From Acanthaster planci (taxonomy: Eukaryota; Echinodermata; Asteroidea; Valvatida; Acanthasteridae), in the NCBI RefSeq assembly GCF_001949145.1, contig NW_019091406.1:1070742-1134741 (forward strand): 64,000 nt of DNA. The letters run 5' to 3'. Of the stretch, positions 38,121-50,029 are shown piece by piece (the stretch's first letter is position 1; every line of letters begins with the position of its first letter). The notes under the pieces are model-generated. The model saw only the letters and a program-made list of their open reading frames with translations. It made no database searches and was not told where the DNA came from. A program made the position numbers and the translations under genes.

Positions 38121-39159
38121 ATGCTTCCACAACAAAGGCTTTGCTCTGATCCACATACCACCTCAAGTGAAAGATCTAGAGCGTATTCAGTGTATTTGTT
38201 TAGTTTTCCTTGACGACACTGTTTATCGAAAAACGGGGCATGAACTTTTGAAAGGAAGTCATATTTTGTATATAACCTAATCCAGTCTGCATAATCAAGA
38301 CAAACTTTTCCCTCCTACCGCGATATTACCGCCAATTGCCATCCAATCCAGTGTGTCCATTCATATTTGACAAGTTAGCTCCGTTCTGGTTGCTGTTATG
38401 CCATGCATATTCAATTAGAGTGCAAAATACGCCATTAACACTATTCACACCTGTTTGAAAGCGGTGATCCAATGACATAATAGGTCGGCTCCTGCAGTCG
38501 ATGCAAATGAATGCGAGTGCTTTTACTACAACCCGGAAGCAAGCAGGAAAAATTATGTGTGTTGTATTGATCAGTCGCGGTTTCGGCGGTACACAGCCCC
38601 GGTTGGCATATTTGGCTTGGCTGATGTTATACCATGAACAAAATTATAGTCCTATTCAGTAAGCGCATGTGAACGGAAAAAATCAGCGATTCAAGACTTC
38701 AAAGAGAGGGATGGGGAAATTTAATATTTTGGACTAAGTAATGATAATACAAAGAATGTTTTCTAAATGTACAAGAATGAGTGCAGTTGTGAAATTTCGG
38801 ATTATTCGTTTCATACGTAATATGAAGCAATGGAATTTACATATAGATTGACAAATAATTTTGTAAGAAGTGGAAACGATTTTGAGAAGAAATCTTTAGT
38901 CATTTCATTGGCAATGCTCCCTTTAAAATAAACGTCTGTGGTGACCAAGAGCCAAACTACGTTAAAGATATGAAGCTTTTGTGTAAGAAAAACCCCGAAC
39001 TATAAATTATAAGTCCCCAAATTCGGGATTTATAGAAATATTTCTATGATCCCTCATGATTATGGCATATCTTATTGTAAGAACACTGTGGGATCACAAA
39101 ATATTAATGAGCTCGCGCACAGAAATACAACGATTTGGTGGAATGCACCCTATTAAGCA

Positions 39160-39400
39160 CGGGGGCAGTCGGTAAGGGCGCCTGGGCGAGCCGCCATCTT
39201 GCCCGGATGGCCACCATCCTGCCGAGATCGGCCTCCCAAACCGCGCCCGTGCCACGTCTGCCCATTGGCGGCCCGGTGGCCGTATCGAATGGTCTTTGTC
39301 ATTCCGCTCGTGACTTCGTCACAAAAGCGGACGCGCCACGATTGGCAGGCTCTCATTGGGCGATCGCTGAAGTTGCGCGTTAACTTCCGGTTCCATGTAA
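39160..39400. promoter_or_regulatory. CpG-rich promoter-like island
   Basis: This GC- and CpG-dense block in AT-rich surroundings contains GCCGCCATCTTG (YY1-like), three CCAAT/ATTGG-type sites (CCCATTGGCGG, GATTGGCAGG, TCATTGGGCG) and ACTTCCGGTT (ETS-like). No first exon is identified next to it. It could be a promoter, or the 5' part of a retroelement lying beside the Penelope remnant. Confidence 0.4.
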
Positions 39401-39430
39401 ACGGTGATTACTGCGTGTAACTCAGAAAAA

Positions 39431-39562
39431 TATGAAAGGGCTGCATGGCACTGTGATCAGAATATTTTCAAAAATATAATTTGTAATCAGTGCTCTGAAT
39501 TATGTAATTGCCGAACTTTCGGTAACTGGGTAAATTCGTCAGGACAGGCAGATTCAGTTCTG
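39431..39562. repeat. Penelope-associated repeat, copy R1
   Basis: It contains CACTGTGATCAGAATATT, ATCAGTGCTCTGAA, TGTAATTGCC and GGTAACTGGGTAAATTCGTC. Related copies are at 39735-39845 (inside the Penelope frame) and 42350-42461. Confidence 0.6.
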
Positions 39563-39585
39563 AATGAACGTAGACAAATCCACGT

Positions 39586-41471
39586 TTATTCCCCCGGATG
39601 CCGCGTTCCAAGTTCGAAATTGACGCGCTGCTCTAGTTCCTTGCGCTGTACATCAGATGGCGCTTTCCGCAGGATGCAGACGCTTACGTCACAGAGAGTA
39701 TGAGGCGGCACGCAAAAGTGCTGCGCAACAGTGAGACCGGGATATAGACGAAAATATAATATATAGTCAGAGCTGTGAACTGTAATTGCCAAGATTGCGG
39801 TAACTGGGTACTTTCGTCAGGGCAAGCAGATTCAGTTCAGCAGATTCAGACCGGGTGTTTGTTGGCGTACACTGCGCAAGTGTTCCACGAAACGGTCACC
39901 ACGGCAACGCTTGGTCTCTCCGAAGTACAGTTTGCCACAGCGACGACACGTAATGCAATAAACCACATTACTAGTAATGCATGATCCCCGCGTATTCTGT
40001 AGCTACCGCAGGGGCCGATGACCGACGGGCTGTTAACTATGTAGGGGGCAGATGTTACATCTGCGGCGCCGACAAGGGGAATTGCTGCCTGCGTGTGTTG
40101 ACGGCGAGGCAGAATCTAACTGGGAACGTACATCCCCGACAGAACGATCGCGCCTAAACACGCAAATCGGGGGTTTGGTGAATCTGGAAGCTATATAGTC
40201 GCGTCATCCCCGAGTGTACGAAAAATGTTTAAGAAGAACATTACGCACTGGGATGTTTCGAGGGTGGTATGCGAGTACTAGGGGGACACGATCACGTTGC
40301 TTGGCCCCGGTGGGTTTCAGGGCCGTTTCGCGCAGGATTGAAGATATATACGGCGTTGAAAGCACCGTCTGTGATAGCCGGAGGGCAACCGCGCTGATGA
40401 AAGAAACCTAGCATTTCCTTCCTAAGCGCAGAGAACTCAGCATCGTTGCTACAGATCCTACGCAGTCGAAGAAACTGAGAGTAAGGGATGGAGTTCTTGC
40501 ACTTGAGGGGGTGAGACGATGGTACGTATTGCAGGTAGCTGTGGGAATATGTGGGTTTGTAATGCACGGTTGTGCCAAGTTTCCGCGCACAGATCTGGAC
40601 GTGCACGTCGAGGAAGATAACAGAGTGCTGTGACGTATAGCGCAGTGCTGGGTGAAAAGCTAAAGCATCCGCAAACGCTAAGAAATTCTCAACGTCATCA
40701 CGCGTACCGGTGATAGTACCAACTATATCATCGATGTGTCGTCGGTACATTAACGGCTGCACGCCCTAATACTGGGTCAGCATCTGCTCCTCGATGTGGC
40801 CAACAAGCAGACAGGCATAACTTGGTCCCATCCGTGTGCCCATAGCCACCCCACTGGTCTGAATGTAGTGCTCACCGTTGAACGTGAGCACCAATTCAGC
40901 CAGACGGAGCAGAGTGCTGGTGGGAGGATCCTGAGTCTTGTGGAGATCTAGATAGCGTTTGAGCGCAGCCAAACCACCCGCGTGGGGAATGGATGTGTCA
41001 AGCGATTTCACATCCATGGTAAAAAGAAAGTTGAACTGGGAATTCAAGTTCATCGAACAGATGTAGAGCGTGGTTAGTATCCCTGTCATAGCTGAGGAGC
41101 GTTTTGACAATGGGTGGTAAAATGGTGTCAAGGAAGTTGGATATCAATTCAGTGGGACAAACACAATGGGGTGGCCTGGATTTCCGGATTTGTGAATTTT
41201 GGGTAGCAAGTAGAAGATTGCCGTGCGTGGGTTGGTAACATCTAGTTTGGCTGCGTCGGGGGAGGTCACCAGAGTCAATGAAACCTCGGACAGGGTTAGC
41301 AACAATATCTTGATGCTCTTGTGTAAGGTCGCGGTCAGACAGTTGACGCTCCGCTTCAGCGACATACAAGTCCTTACGCCAGACCACCGTAGCGCCACCC
41401 TTGTCTGCTCTCATGATGACAATGGTATCATCGTTCGTGCTTTGCGTTCAGCCGATGAAATGTTGATTTGA
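39586..41471 (-). mobile_element. Penelope-like retroelement remnant (RT plus GIY-YIG), 5'-truncated
   Basis: Minus-strand fragments line up as one Penelope-like protein. In order they are DDTIVIMRADKGGATVVWRK and YVAEAERQLSD near 41430-41350; NPRTAIFYLLPKIHKSG near 41230; SYDRDTNHALHLFDEL; FTMDVKSLDTSIPHAGGLAA near 41030 (RT motif); SGVAMGTRMGPSYA near 40850; YRRHIDDIVG near 40750 (catalytic DD); FLDVHVQI; YKPTYSHSYLQY; NSIPYSQFLRLRRICS near 40490; VVYCITCRRCGKLYFGET near 39940-39890 (GIY-YIG nuclease, usually LYIGET); and QRVNFELGTRHPG near 39600 (C-terminus). It is inactive: there is an in-frame TAG (QY-stop-GVQP) near 40768, a frameshift near 41050 and the R2 interruption. These elements encode a reverse transcriptase related to telomerase. 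Confidence 0.85.
39735..39845. repeat. Penelope-associated repeat, copy R2, inside the element's frame
   Basis: It shares AGAGCTGTGAACTGTAATTGCC and GGTAACTGGGTACTTTCGTCAG with R1. It splits the C-terminal part of the Penelope-like protein: the frame reads ...TPGLNLLN before it and resumes ...LTVAQHFCVPPHTLCDVSVC after it. Confidence 0.55.
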
Positions 41472-42400
41472 AAATTCAAATTTTCGAGTTTACAATACCC
41501 CTTTTTTAACGTTTGGAAATGTAACCTACACAGACATTTTTCACCCAATTTCCTCCCAATGTCACTTATGATTAACAAGAAACATATTACAAAATGAAAT
41601 CTGAAGCCTGACTCTATTTCTCTGGTATAAATTCAGCACACTTTTACACGATGCAGAAGAACAGTTTGCTGGCAGGCGTCGCCATTTCTACGAGCAACAG
41701 AAAGTGACCACGACTTTGCCAAATTTCAGCGCATGCGCACAAACTCAGTGGAAGGGGTGAACATACGTGACGCGTGGTACCATTTGCGACCTCCCTGTTT
41801 GATTGGTCCACAGAAGATACGAATATTCAACCTCTGTTCCCTGGTCCCGCATTGTTTTATCTAAGTTTTTTCGTGTAAGCCCATAACGACGCTGTACCAG
41901 CAGCAATCCATGTCCTTCCCAAGGTGCCGGTGCCGCAGACGATCTCAGTTTGTTACTCTGCTGACGGCATGCCATCTAATCCCATTGTCAATATACCACT
42001 GCCACAGTGCCTGAGTACATGCCCCGCTTGGTCAGTACTAGATAATAATAATACGACAATCAACACGCAAATTCATTTTAACCCCGATTTTCACTGAGAG
42101 CTGGGTATGATTCTGGGGGGATTCTGAAGTAACGTCCAATGGATATTTTGAAAAGGGCCCACAAATTATGCCCTATTCTTCTGATCCCAGGCCTGAGTAA
42201 CTGGTATCATTCCCGGATACAAGTATCGGCCAGCCACAATTTCACTTTCACCCTATGAAAATAAGAGTAATGAATATTATTACACCCTAGACGATGCACG
42301 TCAAGGTGAGCATTTATTGTAAATTATAATACAGGCAAAATACAGGGCAATATGGAAGGGTTGTGTAGCACCGTGATCAGAATAGTGATAAGAACATAGT

Positions 42401-42461
42401 ATAAAATCAGTGCTCTGAAACATGTATTTGCCAAAAACATGTTTCAGGGCGCTGATTTTAT
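42401..42461. repeat. 25-bp inverted-repeat hairpin beside the third Penelope-associated repeat
   Basis: Arms 42401-42425 (ATAAAATCAGTGCTCTGAAA then CATGT) and 42437-42461 are reverse complements except at two positions, with an 11-bp loop. The left arm is also part of the repeat shared with 39431-39562. Confidence 0.7.
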
Positions 42462-43054
42462 ATTATCTTCTAGTAAAAATACAGGGTCATTGCTTGAAAC
42501 GAGTATCGACGATTGATAAGGAAGACTTCAAGCTTGCAGTCGGAAACTGTTTCTAAAGTTCGGTGCCCTCTCTGCTAAAATTCTCCCCCACGTTATTGTT
42601 TAATGATACAGTTTCTAAACTGGATGCTACTTGGTCCACTTGTGATAACCTAACTTACTCACACTTAATGAGAGAATATTTTATCTGGAAAATATTCCCG
42701 CATTGCTCCTTAATTCCTTTACATCCTTAACTGAAATTTGAAAATAAAAACGCGCCAGTCCAACAAGACCTAACTCTGTTCAAAGAACGTAGGTTCGAAT
42801 CCATGTCGTAGAGCTTTCCTGATTCAGGTCTCCTGTTTGTCTCTACTTTCAGGAAAGCCTCTAGGGTGGGGCAAGCGCATAGGCCTAAAATAGACGACAT
42901 GGACCAAATCACGATTTGCATGCCCCTACAATCCTCTGTTATTGTTACCAGTGAACTTCATATTATTACTTCTTATTATTTATATCTACTCATCCAACAG
43001 CGCATTCAGCGCCAATTACAGGATGTTAATAAGTGAAGAAGACAATGAAGAAAT

Positions 43055-43215
43055 GTTTAGTTATAGAGGTGGGAGGAAAACCCCGGATAGATGTTTCGGG
43101 GAAACCCACGGATTCAGGTAGCGACTGAAAACGCAATGCTCACCTAGACCAAGCGGGACTCAAACCCAGGCCCCCAGAGGTGGAATGCAAGGAAAGAAAC
43201 ACTATGCCATTGAAC
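43055..43215 (-). mobile_element. tRNA-derived SINE, copy in duplicon C
   Basis: The minus strand shows a pol III B-box-like GGTTTGAGTCC at 43166-43156, then TTTCAGTCGCTACC, CCGAAACATCTATCCGGGG and TTTTCCTCCCAC. It is orthologous to the copy at 26975-27135. Confidence 0.65.
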
Positions 43216-43858
43216 CTAATTACCCTTTAAACCGCGGCTGCACATTTACTGGGCTGCATCCGTCTGCCTGCTCAGATGAAATTATTCTCCCAGGCCCTGA
43301 AGCGGGTCAACCGACAAGCTTGAACAAGGCTAAGTTCGCGTCACGGTGACATGATCACGCACGAGACGGAATTCACATCCGCTGGGCCGCGCTCTTATAG
43401 CACCCTTTGAAAACAGTTAAACGAAAGTTGAAAACGAGGTCAACTGAGACAGAAAGGTGCCTTTTGAAGGTTAACCTGAAAACAAATTAATTGTAGCTGT
43501 TATTGAAATAAAAAGTTGCAAATTCAGATTATAGATTGAAAAAAATCCATGGATTCGACCTTGAAAATTGCCTTGGGAGTTTTGCGCTCAGAAAAAAAAA
43601 ATAGGTGAGGGAAAAATCTAAAGGTTATGTAGTGTTGACCAAGCATTCAGGCCCACGGACTCCTGAAATTCGCAAGGAATCGCAGTTACCGGCTTCCATA
43701 TAGGACTCTTCTGGGATCTCGGGGTTCCCGGCCCACCGCACTTCCTCCCTGCCCATCCATTTAACCCCAAAAAGGGTTCTAGCGACCATGCAAGGGAGAA
43801 AACGAGTGTTCCGGACCATTATGTCCGCAGGGCCCATTATGTCCCTAAACTTTTTCAG

Positions 43859-43975
43859 GCCCATTATGTCCGCCCCATTGTGTCCGCAGGCCCATTATGT
43901 CCGCCCCATTGTGTCCGCAGGCCCATTATGTCCGCCCCATTGTGTCCGCAGGCCCATTATGTCCGCCCCACGTTG
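43859..43975 (+). repeat. 31-bp tandem repeat, about 3.6 units
   Basis: The unit starts GCCCATTATGTCCGCCCCAT and ends TGTGTCCGCAG. Units are at 43859, 43890 and 43921, with a partial unit from 43952. A degenerate unit (CCATTATGTCCGCAGGGCCC) precedes at about 43816. Confidence 0.9.
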
Positions 43976-44337
43976 TTAACTCTTCATTTTTGAATGTGGA
44001 GAGCACAAATGAAGCAATAAAATGAAGTTTTATGATAAATTTCCACCCGAGTGTCTACTCTGATGAATGATTTGAAATACATGATTCAAGACATAGAATT
44101 GTACATCGCCAGATTCTGAACATTACTGAAAGGGAGGCTTGGAACGCAAGGTACGGAACTATAAAACAGTCTGGTGCCATCCTAATCGACAGTTTGCAAT
44201 ATATATAACAGATTTGGGGAATAAGATCAAAAATGGCCTCCACGTGAGTAGGGTCTATTATGCAATCGTACCAATGCATGTGATGTTTTGAGGGTGAGTT
44301 CGGCGCATTTGATGCTCATTTCAAGTTAGTGTAAATT

Positions 44338-44769
44338 NNNNNNNNNNNNNNNNNNNNNNNNNNNNNNNNNNNNNNNNNNNNNNNNNNNNNNNNNNNNNNN
44401 NNNNNNNNNNNNNNNNNNNNNNNNNNNNNNNNNNNNNNNNNNNNNNNNNNNNNNNNNNNNNNNNNNNNNNNNNNNNNNNNNNNNNNNNNNNNNNNNNNNN
44501 NNNNNNNNNNNNNNNNNNNNNNNNNNNNNNNNNNNNNNNNNNNNNNNNNNNNNNNNNNNNNNNNNNNNNNNNNNNNNNNNNNNNNNNNNNNNNNNNNNNN
44601 NNNNNNNNNNNNNNNNNNNNNNNNNNNNNNNNNNNNNNNNNNNNNNNNNNNNNNNNNNNNNNNNNNNNNNNNNNNNNNNNNNNNNNNNNNNNNNNNNNNN
44701 NNNNNNNNNNNNNNNNNNNNNNNNNNNNNNNNNNNNNNNNNNNNNNNNNNNNNNNNNNNNNNNNNNNNN
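44338..44769. other. Assembly gap (432 N)
   Basis: Run of N inside duplicon C. Open frames crossing it are meaningless. Confidence 0.99.
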
Positions 44770-47579
44770 CGGGCAAATTGTACTAGCACAAGCAAGATAG
44801 TTATCCATTTTGTTTTGTGCGTGTACAGTAAGAACTTTTTTGCGGGAGTGCATCGTACACATTGATCTGCATTACAAAGACTGGATAGGACACCGCGCAT
44901 TGTTTGTGCGCAAAATGTGCGGCTGAACAGTGGCGGCGCGCTGCGTTTCAGGAAGGTAATGTGATGCTGTATGCTGTTCGTTTACCGGTACCTAGTCAAA
45001 ATGGAGAGAACAATTTTCTTATGGGAGGGTGCTATGCCCCAGGCCTCTCCCTCGAATACCGGACAAAAATTCAATAACATCATTTTCCGGAATTAACCGA
45101 CCACTTTCTTCGTATTGAATAACCCACTCGCAATCCATACTACTGTTTTTGTGTATGTGTGTGTTTGTTTTTGGTCTTTATTCACTTTTCACACCTGCTG
45201 CCTACGCGGTCTTGCTTGGGAATTCTCACTTTGGGTAGGTTCAATCAAAATCTATTCATGATTTTGGTTCACTTTACTCTTTCCAAATTTACCCTTTTCA
45301 GGTGCGGAATTCAGTTTTCCTTGGAAATCTGACGACTGAAGTACAATAACCTCGAGCAGGTTTTGAAAGACTCCGTTTGAAGTTACGCGCAAGAAAAGTC
45401 GCAACGATCGTTATTTACCCATTTAAACAGAAAAGAGGCTGGGCTTTTATAACCACTAATCTTTATTACTGTTAATTTCACTTTGCAATCCGTAGTTCAA
45501 AAGTGAAGTTGCAGCAACAGAGAACACTTTAAGAGTAAATAATGGCATAAAACTTACCAAATTAATTCACAAATCTTAATTTGCTCTGACATACAAATAT
45601 TGAATGGAAAATCAACAACAGAATCACACAATACAGCCATCCAGATGAACAATAACAGAGCTACTAAATTCAAATCCGAACGCCTGAGGATTTCTTCACT
45701 CAACTGAAACTTTCACAGAGTCACAACAATGATGCCTGACGAAATAGATCGATATAAACCGAGTGAAACTGTAAATGCCATGTACGGAGATGAGATATTT
45801 ACAAGTGTTATCTTCCACTGATTAGTGGTGCGCGTTACAGAAGGAAACCAGGTATACCCTTTGACGTAAAAGACGGACACCGGGGAACCCTCATGGGAAA
45901 AAATGATCAGTCAACAATCCTTGCACATCCTTATAATTTCACTTGTCACTGAATGTACGTGCCCTTTTATCAGTTCATGAGCCCCTCTTATCATACAAGC
46001 TCTATTGCCCACCTTCTCACTGTTTCACGCACATCTGGTAATTGAGTGAATGGACTGGTCCTACAAGTATATCAAGAAGTTTCCAACGCTCGTTCTTTGA
46101 AGTCCATACTATGCACACAAATAAAGGCAAGAGTTCACGCTGATGTACGCTTCAACTGTCTCTTCCCACAACTGTAATTCTATGTAACTTCAACTTGTCA
46201 AAACTCCACAGGCCTACGTACGGTATGATAAACATTTACAAAAGGTCCTTGTACAAAGGGTTACAAAGCTCTTAGTCTTACAGAGGCTTCCAAATTCTTT
46301 CCTTCAATTCCTTTCAAGAGAGAAAGATGCAGAGGTTGAAAAAACACGGTCCATTCCACTCAACTAATGAAAAAAAAAGAATGATGGCATGTGTTGACAT
46401 CCCATCATTACAGCTAAAACGCCTGTGAACAATAGAGGGCGCTATCGTGCTTTGACGGAGTTGATTTTGGCACTAACACTGAATATTGATGAAACTAATT
46501 CAAACAGAAATTAATAAAGGCCAATATTTGAATAATTAGAAATAGCTTTGTACAATGAAATTAGAATTTGACGTTGTCAGCAGTTCAAGCAGCGGAAAAA
46601 AGTCCAGGCCCGCGGCTGATCAAATGTAAGACCAAAGTTTCACTTCCTGTTTACGTTTCCCTGTAGTACTTTTTTTTGTAACTACATTTCTCTATTCCAG
46701 AATTTTTCTGCTATAGGATATAAACTAAGTATACAGGACATCTTGACCCAGGCCGCTGACAGACCAGTGTGGAGAAAAACTTCCGTATCGTCTGCCCTCA
46801 ATTCCCCCGACAACGTAAGGGTCATGGGAATGAATGAATACTATAACCCGACAGGTTATATGGATCGACACAAGAGGATGACTTGGGACAAAGTTGTACT
46901 GTAGTTGATGTGGTTTATTCGGCTGGGTCGATGTGCGGCTCTCTGCCCAATTGCCAGAGCTCATAGGGAGTTTATACATTTGCTGGAAATTCCATTTTTC
47001 ATCCATCATTCAAGTTTCCTTGCCTTATTAGGTATTAGCTACTAGTCTTTGAATATTAATACAGCGTGCATGAATATGTTTGGTTCATTTGGATTTGAGG
47101 GTAGGGTGGTCAGATTAATGAACACTGACTTTTCCTTATAAGACCGGTGGGCTGCCTCATGACCCATCCGGTCCAGCCCTTCTTTCCTCCTCATGGGCCT
47201 TGTGGTTCAACTAGTCATTCCTTAAGTGAGGCTCATTACTTGGAAAGCGGTTCTACTGTTGAAGGTCAATCCGTGCATGGAACGTAAGTAGCAATACAAC
47301 ATGTGCTATTGTAACATGGTGATAATTCCCTAGTGACGACCCTGCCCTTCTTTCCTTGTTGGCAGGTTTAGGGAACATCGTAGTTTGAAATTTAAACGCT
47401 GTGAAATTCGAAATCGTTGGTTGTATATATTGCGTGCACCTCGTTGGACAAAAATTAAATAATTGAGTGCAGACAAGGTAGAGTGTTTGAGACCATGTGT
47501 ATAGTACATGAGACAGATTTCAACGGTGATCACATTTCCTGCGACACCCCTCCCCCTGCCGGCCTTGACACCTCAGTGA

Positions 47580-49746
47580 TTAAGGAGCAGCATCCACCGC
47601 GGACCCTTCAGATTTACACTTCGCGACGACGACGCCAATGACCACGCCTCCGAGGATCACAAAGGCTGCCGCTCCAATCGCGATGCCTGCAATTGCTCCC
47701 GGAGACAAGATGGCGGGCTCCCCGAGTTGTGATGTTGCTAGAAGAAGAAAAAAGAACCCGAATGCGCCTACAGCCACTTGTTAACCCTGAAATGTGTTCT
47801 GCACTAGCTGTATCGTAGGTCTCTTCTTTTTGATACCATCCCTACGTAGTTTCAAATTCACACTGCACGAGCTGAACAAGCAGTTTTGGAGAATGTTTGA
47901 CTTGATCATGAATCCTTCTGCGGGGGGGGGGTTAAGGAACGGGTACCATGAACCCCAAAGAAGGGTTCTTGGCTTGTTTTCTGTTTGTATATAATAAGAG
48001 AAAGACAATATTGTACTGTGGTTGATTATAGGTGGGATTTCTAATTTCTGTACCTCCCCAAAGCATGTAAGGAGCCCCATAATTTAGCCTGTCGTCTTAG
48101 GATAACCAAAAAATGACTTCCCGTTAAGGTTGTTCCCGATTCACTGTAGGGAAATTCAAGCCGATCTTTACTTTCTCATCCCGTACGCGACTGCGTGGTG
48201 AACCGTGTGTTCGAATGACCAACTAATTACATACACTACCAAAAGTCACCCTAAGTTTTGTTAAGGCGTCTAACTGAGGAATAACTGGACTCTCGTGATA
48301 CAGACTCTCAGTGATCGTGACAAACAATAAGTCCAGGGAAACTTTATGAAATTATGAGAGAGGAAGGGCAGAGGCCAATCCAGCAATCTCCCCAGGACAG
48401 GGCTGTTCCTGTCAGAGACGTTTTCCTGTCAAAACATTCTTCATAATCCACTTTAGTTCTTATCCTCATCACCAAAAAGTGTGTGTGTGGGGGGGGGGAT
48501 CCAACAGCCCAACTACCCCCACCCACCTCAAAAAGTGGGGGTTATACCCCCGTTCCCCAGGAATTACCCCAATGCTTATTTTATTGGAATCACCACTCAC
48601 CCGTGACTGTTACATCTGTTGCATTGGCCGTCGATAAGATGATCGTCGTCACATTTTCAGGGGATGTTGTACCACCGGGGGAATCAGTTGTTGGTGCGCT
48701 ATCTACCGTTGCAATGTCTGAAACTAAGGTGGTGGCATCATTCGGCGCACCACTGGATGCTGTATTGGTTGTTGTGCCGACTGAGTCTGTAATGGTGTCA
48801 GTCGGAGCTAAAGTCGTCGGCGCAGTATCTATTTTACCATCTGTCGTTACTGTTGAGCTAGCCACAGTTGTTGTCTGTGCAATGATTTCTAAACACAGAA
48901 CAAAGTCATATGTCATTAATCTACAATAAGTTTAAGTTTGGGGGAATTGTTACATTGAAGTCCAACATGTTTGTTGGCTAATGGTGTTTTGTGCAAGTCT
49001 GGTATAGCAGCGTAACCAAGGTTCTCATAGCACGGGGTGAGTGGGGAGCTGGATTTTCAGGGGGCTGCACGTCGCAATATCTTCTTTGGTATGTACTATT
49101 ATTGTTTTTGTTTCAAATTTCCAGCGAGGCTGATGGGTGCCATGATTTTTCATGGGGGAGGGGTATGAGCTCCGGAGGCCTCACCCGGCTACATCGCTGA
49201 CAATGGTCCCCAACTGTTTGCAGACGGCGTTATGTGCAATTTTTCAACCATGGAGGAGGAAGTCCTGTGGGAACAAGAGACGTTTTTCTGTCCTTAGTGG
49301 TCAGTCTGTGTTGTCCTCGGTGGTCAGTGTCCTCGGTGATCAGTGTCCGTGGTTATTCTGTTGGACTGTCTTAAATTATAGTAATAAAAACATGTAATAT
49401 CCCTGTCTCATTTGTGGTGTAACAAACTGAACACGACTGTGCGTGTATGTATACCCTATAGATAGTACATCCTTGGTTGGTTACTTTGATCGGTTCCAAA
49501 TACAAATAACTTAAAACAATTAGACTGAAAACTTGAAGTCTTCGATGCACATGTAAAATTTGTGGGAGGACAGTCAAGCTATAAACAGATATGCAGACGA
49601 AGTCCTGACTTTTTAAGAATTATCATTCTTTAAATTCTAAAGGGAAAAGGTCCTACCCAGGAGATTGCAATCTCCTTTCAAAATGTCCCCTTACCTGGCA
49701 CGAGAAATAGTACAACAGCGATAAGTAGGAGGGCGCCCTTTCCCAT
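47580..49746 (-). CDS. Mucin-like type I membrane protein, tandem copy C (3 exons, microexon lost)
   Basis: Exons are 49746-49695 (signal peptide MGKGALLLIAVVLFLVP, donor GTAAGG), 48888-48601 (mucin domain, 288 nt) and 47737-47580 (stem, helix and tail, stop TAA). The total is 498 nt, 165 residues. The genomic segment that carries the 21-nt microexon in A and B is missing here: sequence matching A near 11.06 kb is joined near 48.16 kb to sequence matching A near 11.53 kb. Because neighbouring introns are phase 1, the mucin exon still splices in frame to the anchor exon. The 8-residue repeat is reduced to about one unit (NATDVTV). The tail differs from A and B (KCKSEGSAVDAAP). This is the shortest and most divergent of the three complete copies, but it is intact. 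Confidence 0.8.
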
Positions 49747-49975
49747 TGTGAAGCCAGTCGCAGACTCTTGCCCGCCTTCTGGTTGAAAGACCTTGGAAAC
49801 AGAGGTAACATGACTATGGTGATTCCGAACAAACATGCAAATCCCCACAAAAAGTTTTAAATCAAGATTTGGGCCCCAGTCTATAACTTGGGAGAAGAGT
49901 TCGTCCGAAGGAAAATTTGGATACAAAACGATGTATAAATTATGCGATGTGCACGTAAGGGTGAGAGCATGCCAT

Positions 49976-49998
49976 TTTTTTTTTTTTTTTTTTTTTTT
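49976..49998 (+). repeat. Poly-T tract
   Basis: About 23 consecutive T in the 5' flank of gene C. A and B have no equivalent (near 13770 and 32160). Confidence 0.8.
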
Positions 49999-50029
49999 GG
50001 CAACGAGGGCGCTACAACCGAAATGCGCG

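Larger units (their letters stand above)
26135..39000. repeat. Segmental duplicon, copy B
   Basis: This is the middle copy of the triplicated segment, collinear with A and C. It carries private insertions at 26191-26650 and 35565-35659 and several deletions. It contains a complete mucin-like gene (29479-31984). Confidence 0.8.

Noticed and set aside
39431-39562. Hammerhead ribozyme, known from some Penelope element ends
   Set aside because: CTGACGA occurs in both repeat copies on the minus strand, but no consistent stem II and GAAA core can be formed.
43859-43975. CRISPR-like array
   Set aside because: Units are directly adjacent 31-bp repeats without unique spacers, in eukaryotic DNA.
44316-44900. 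Minus-strand open frames of 150-194 codons across 44338-44769
   Set aside because: They run through the N gap and consist mostly of unknown residues.
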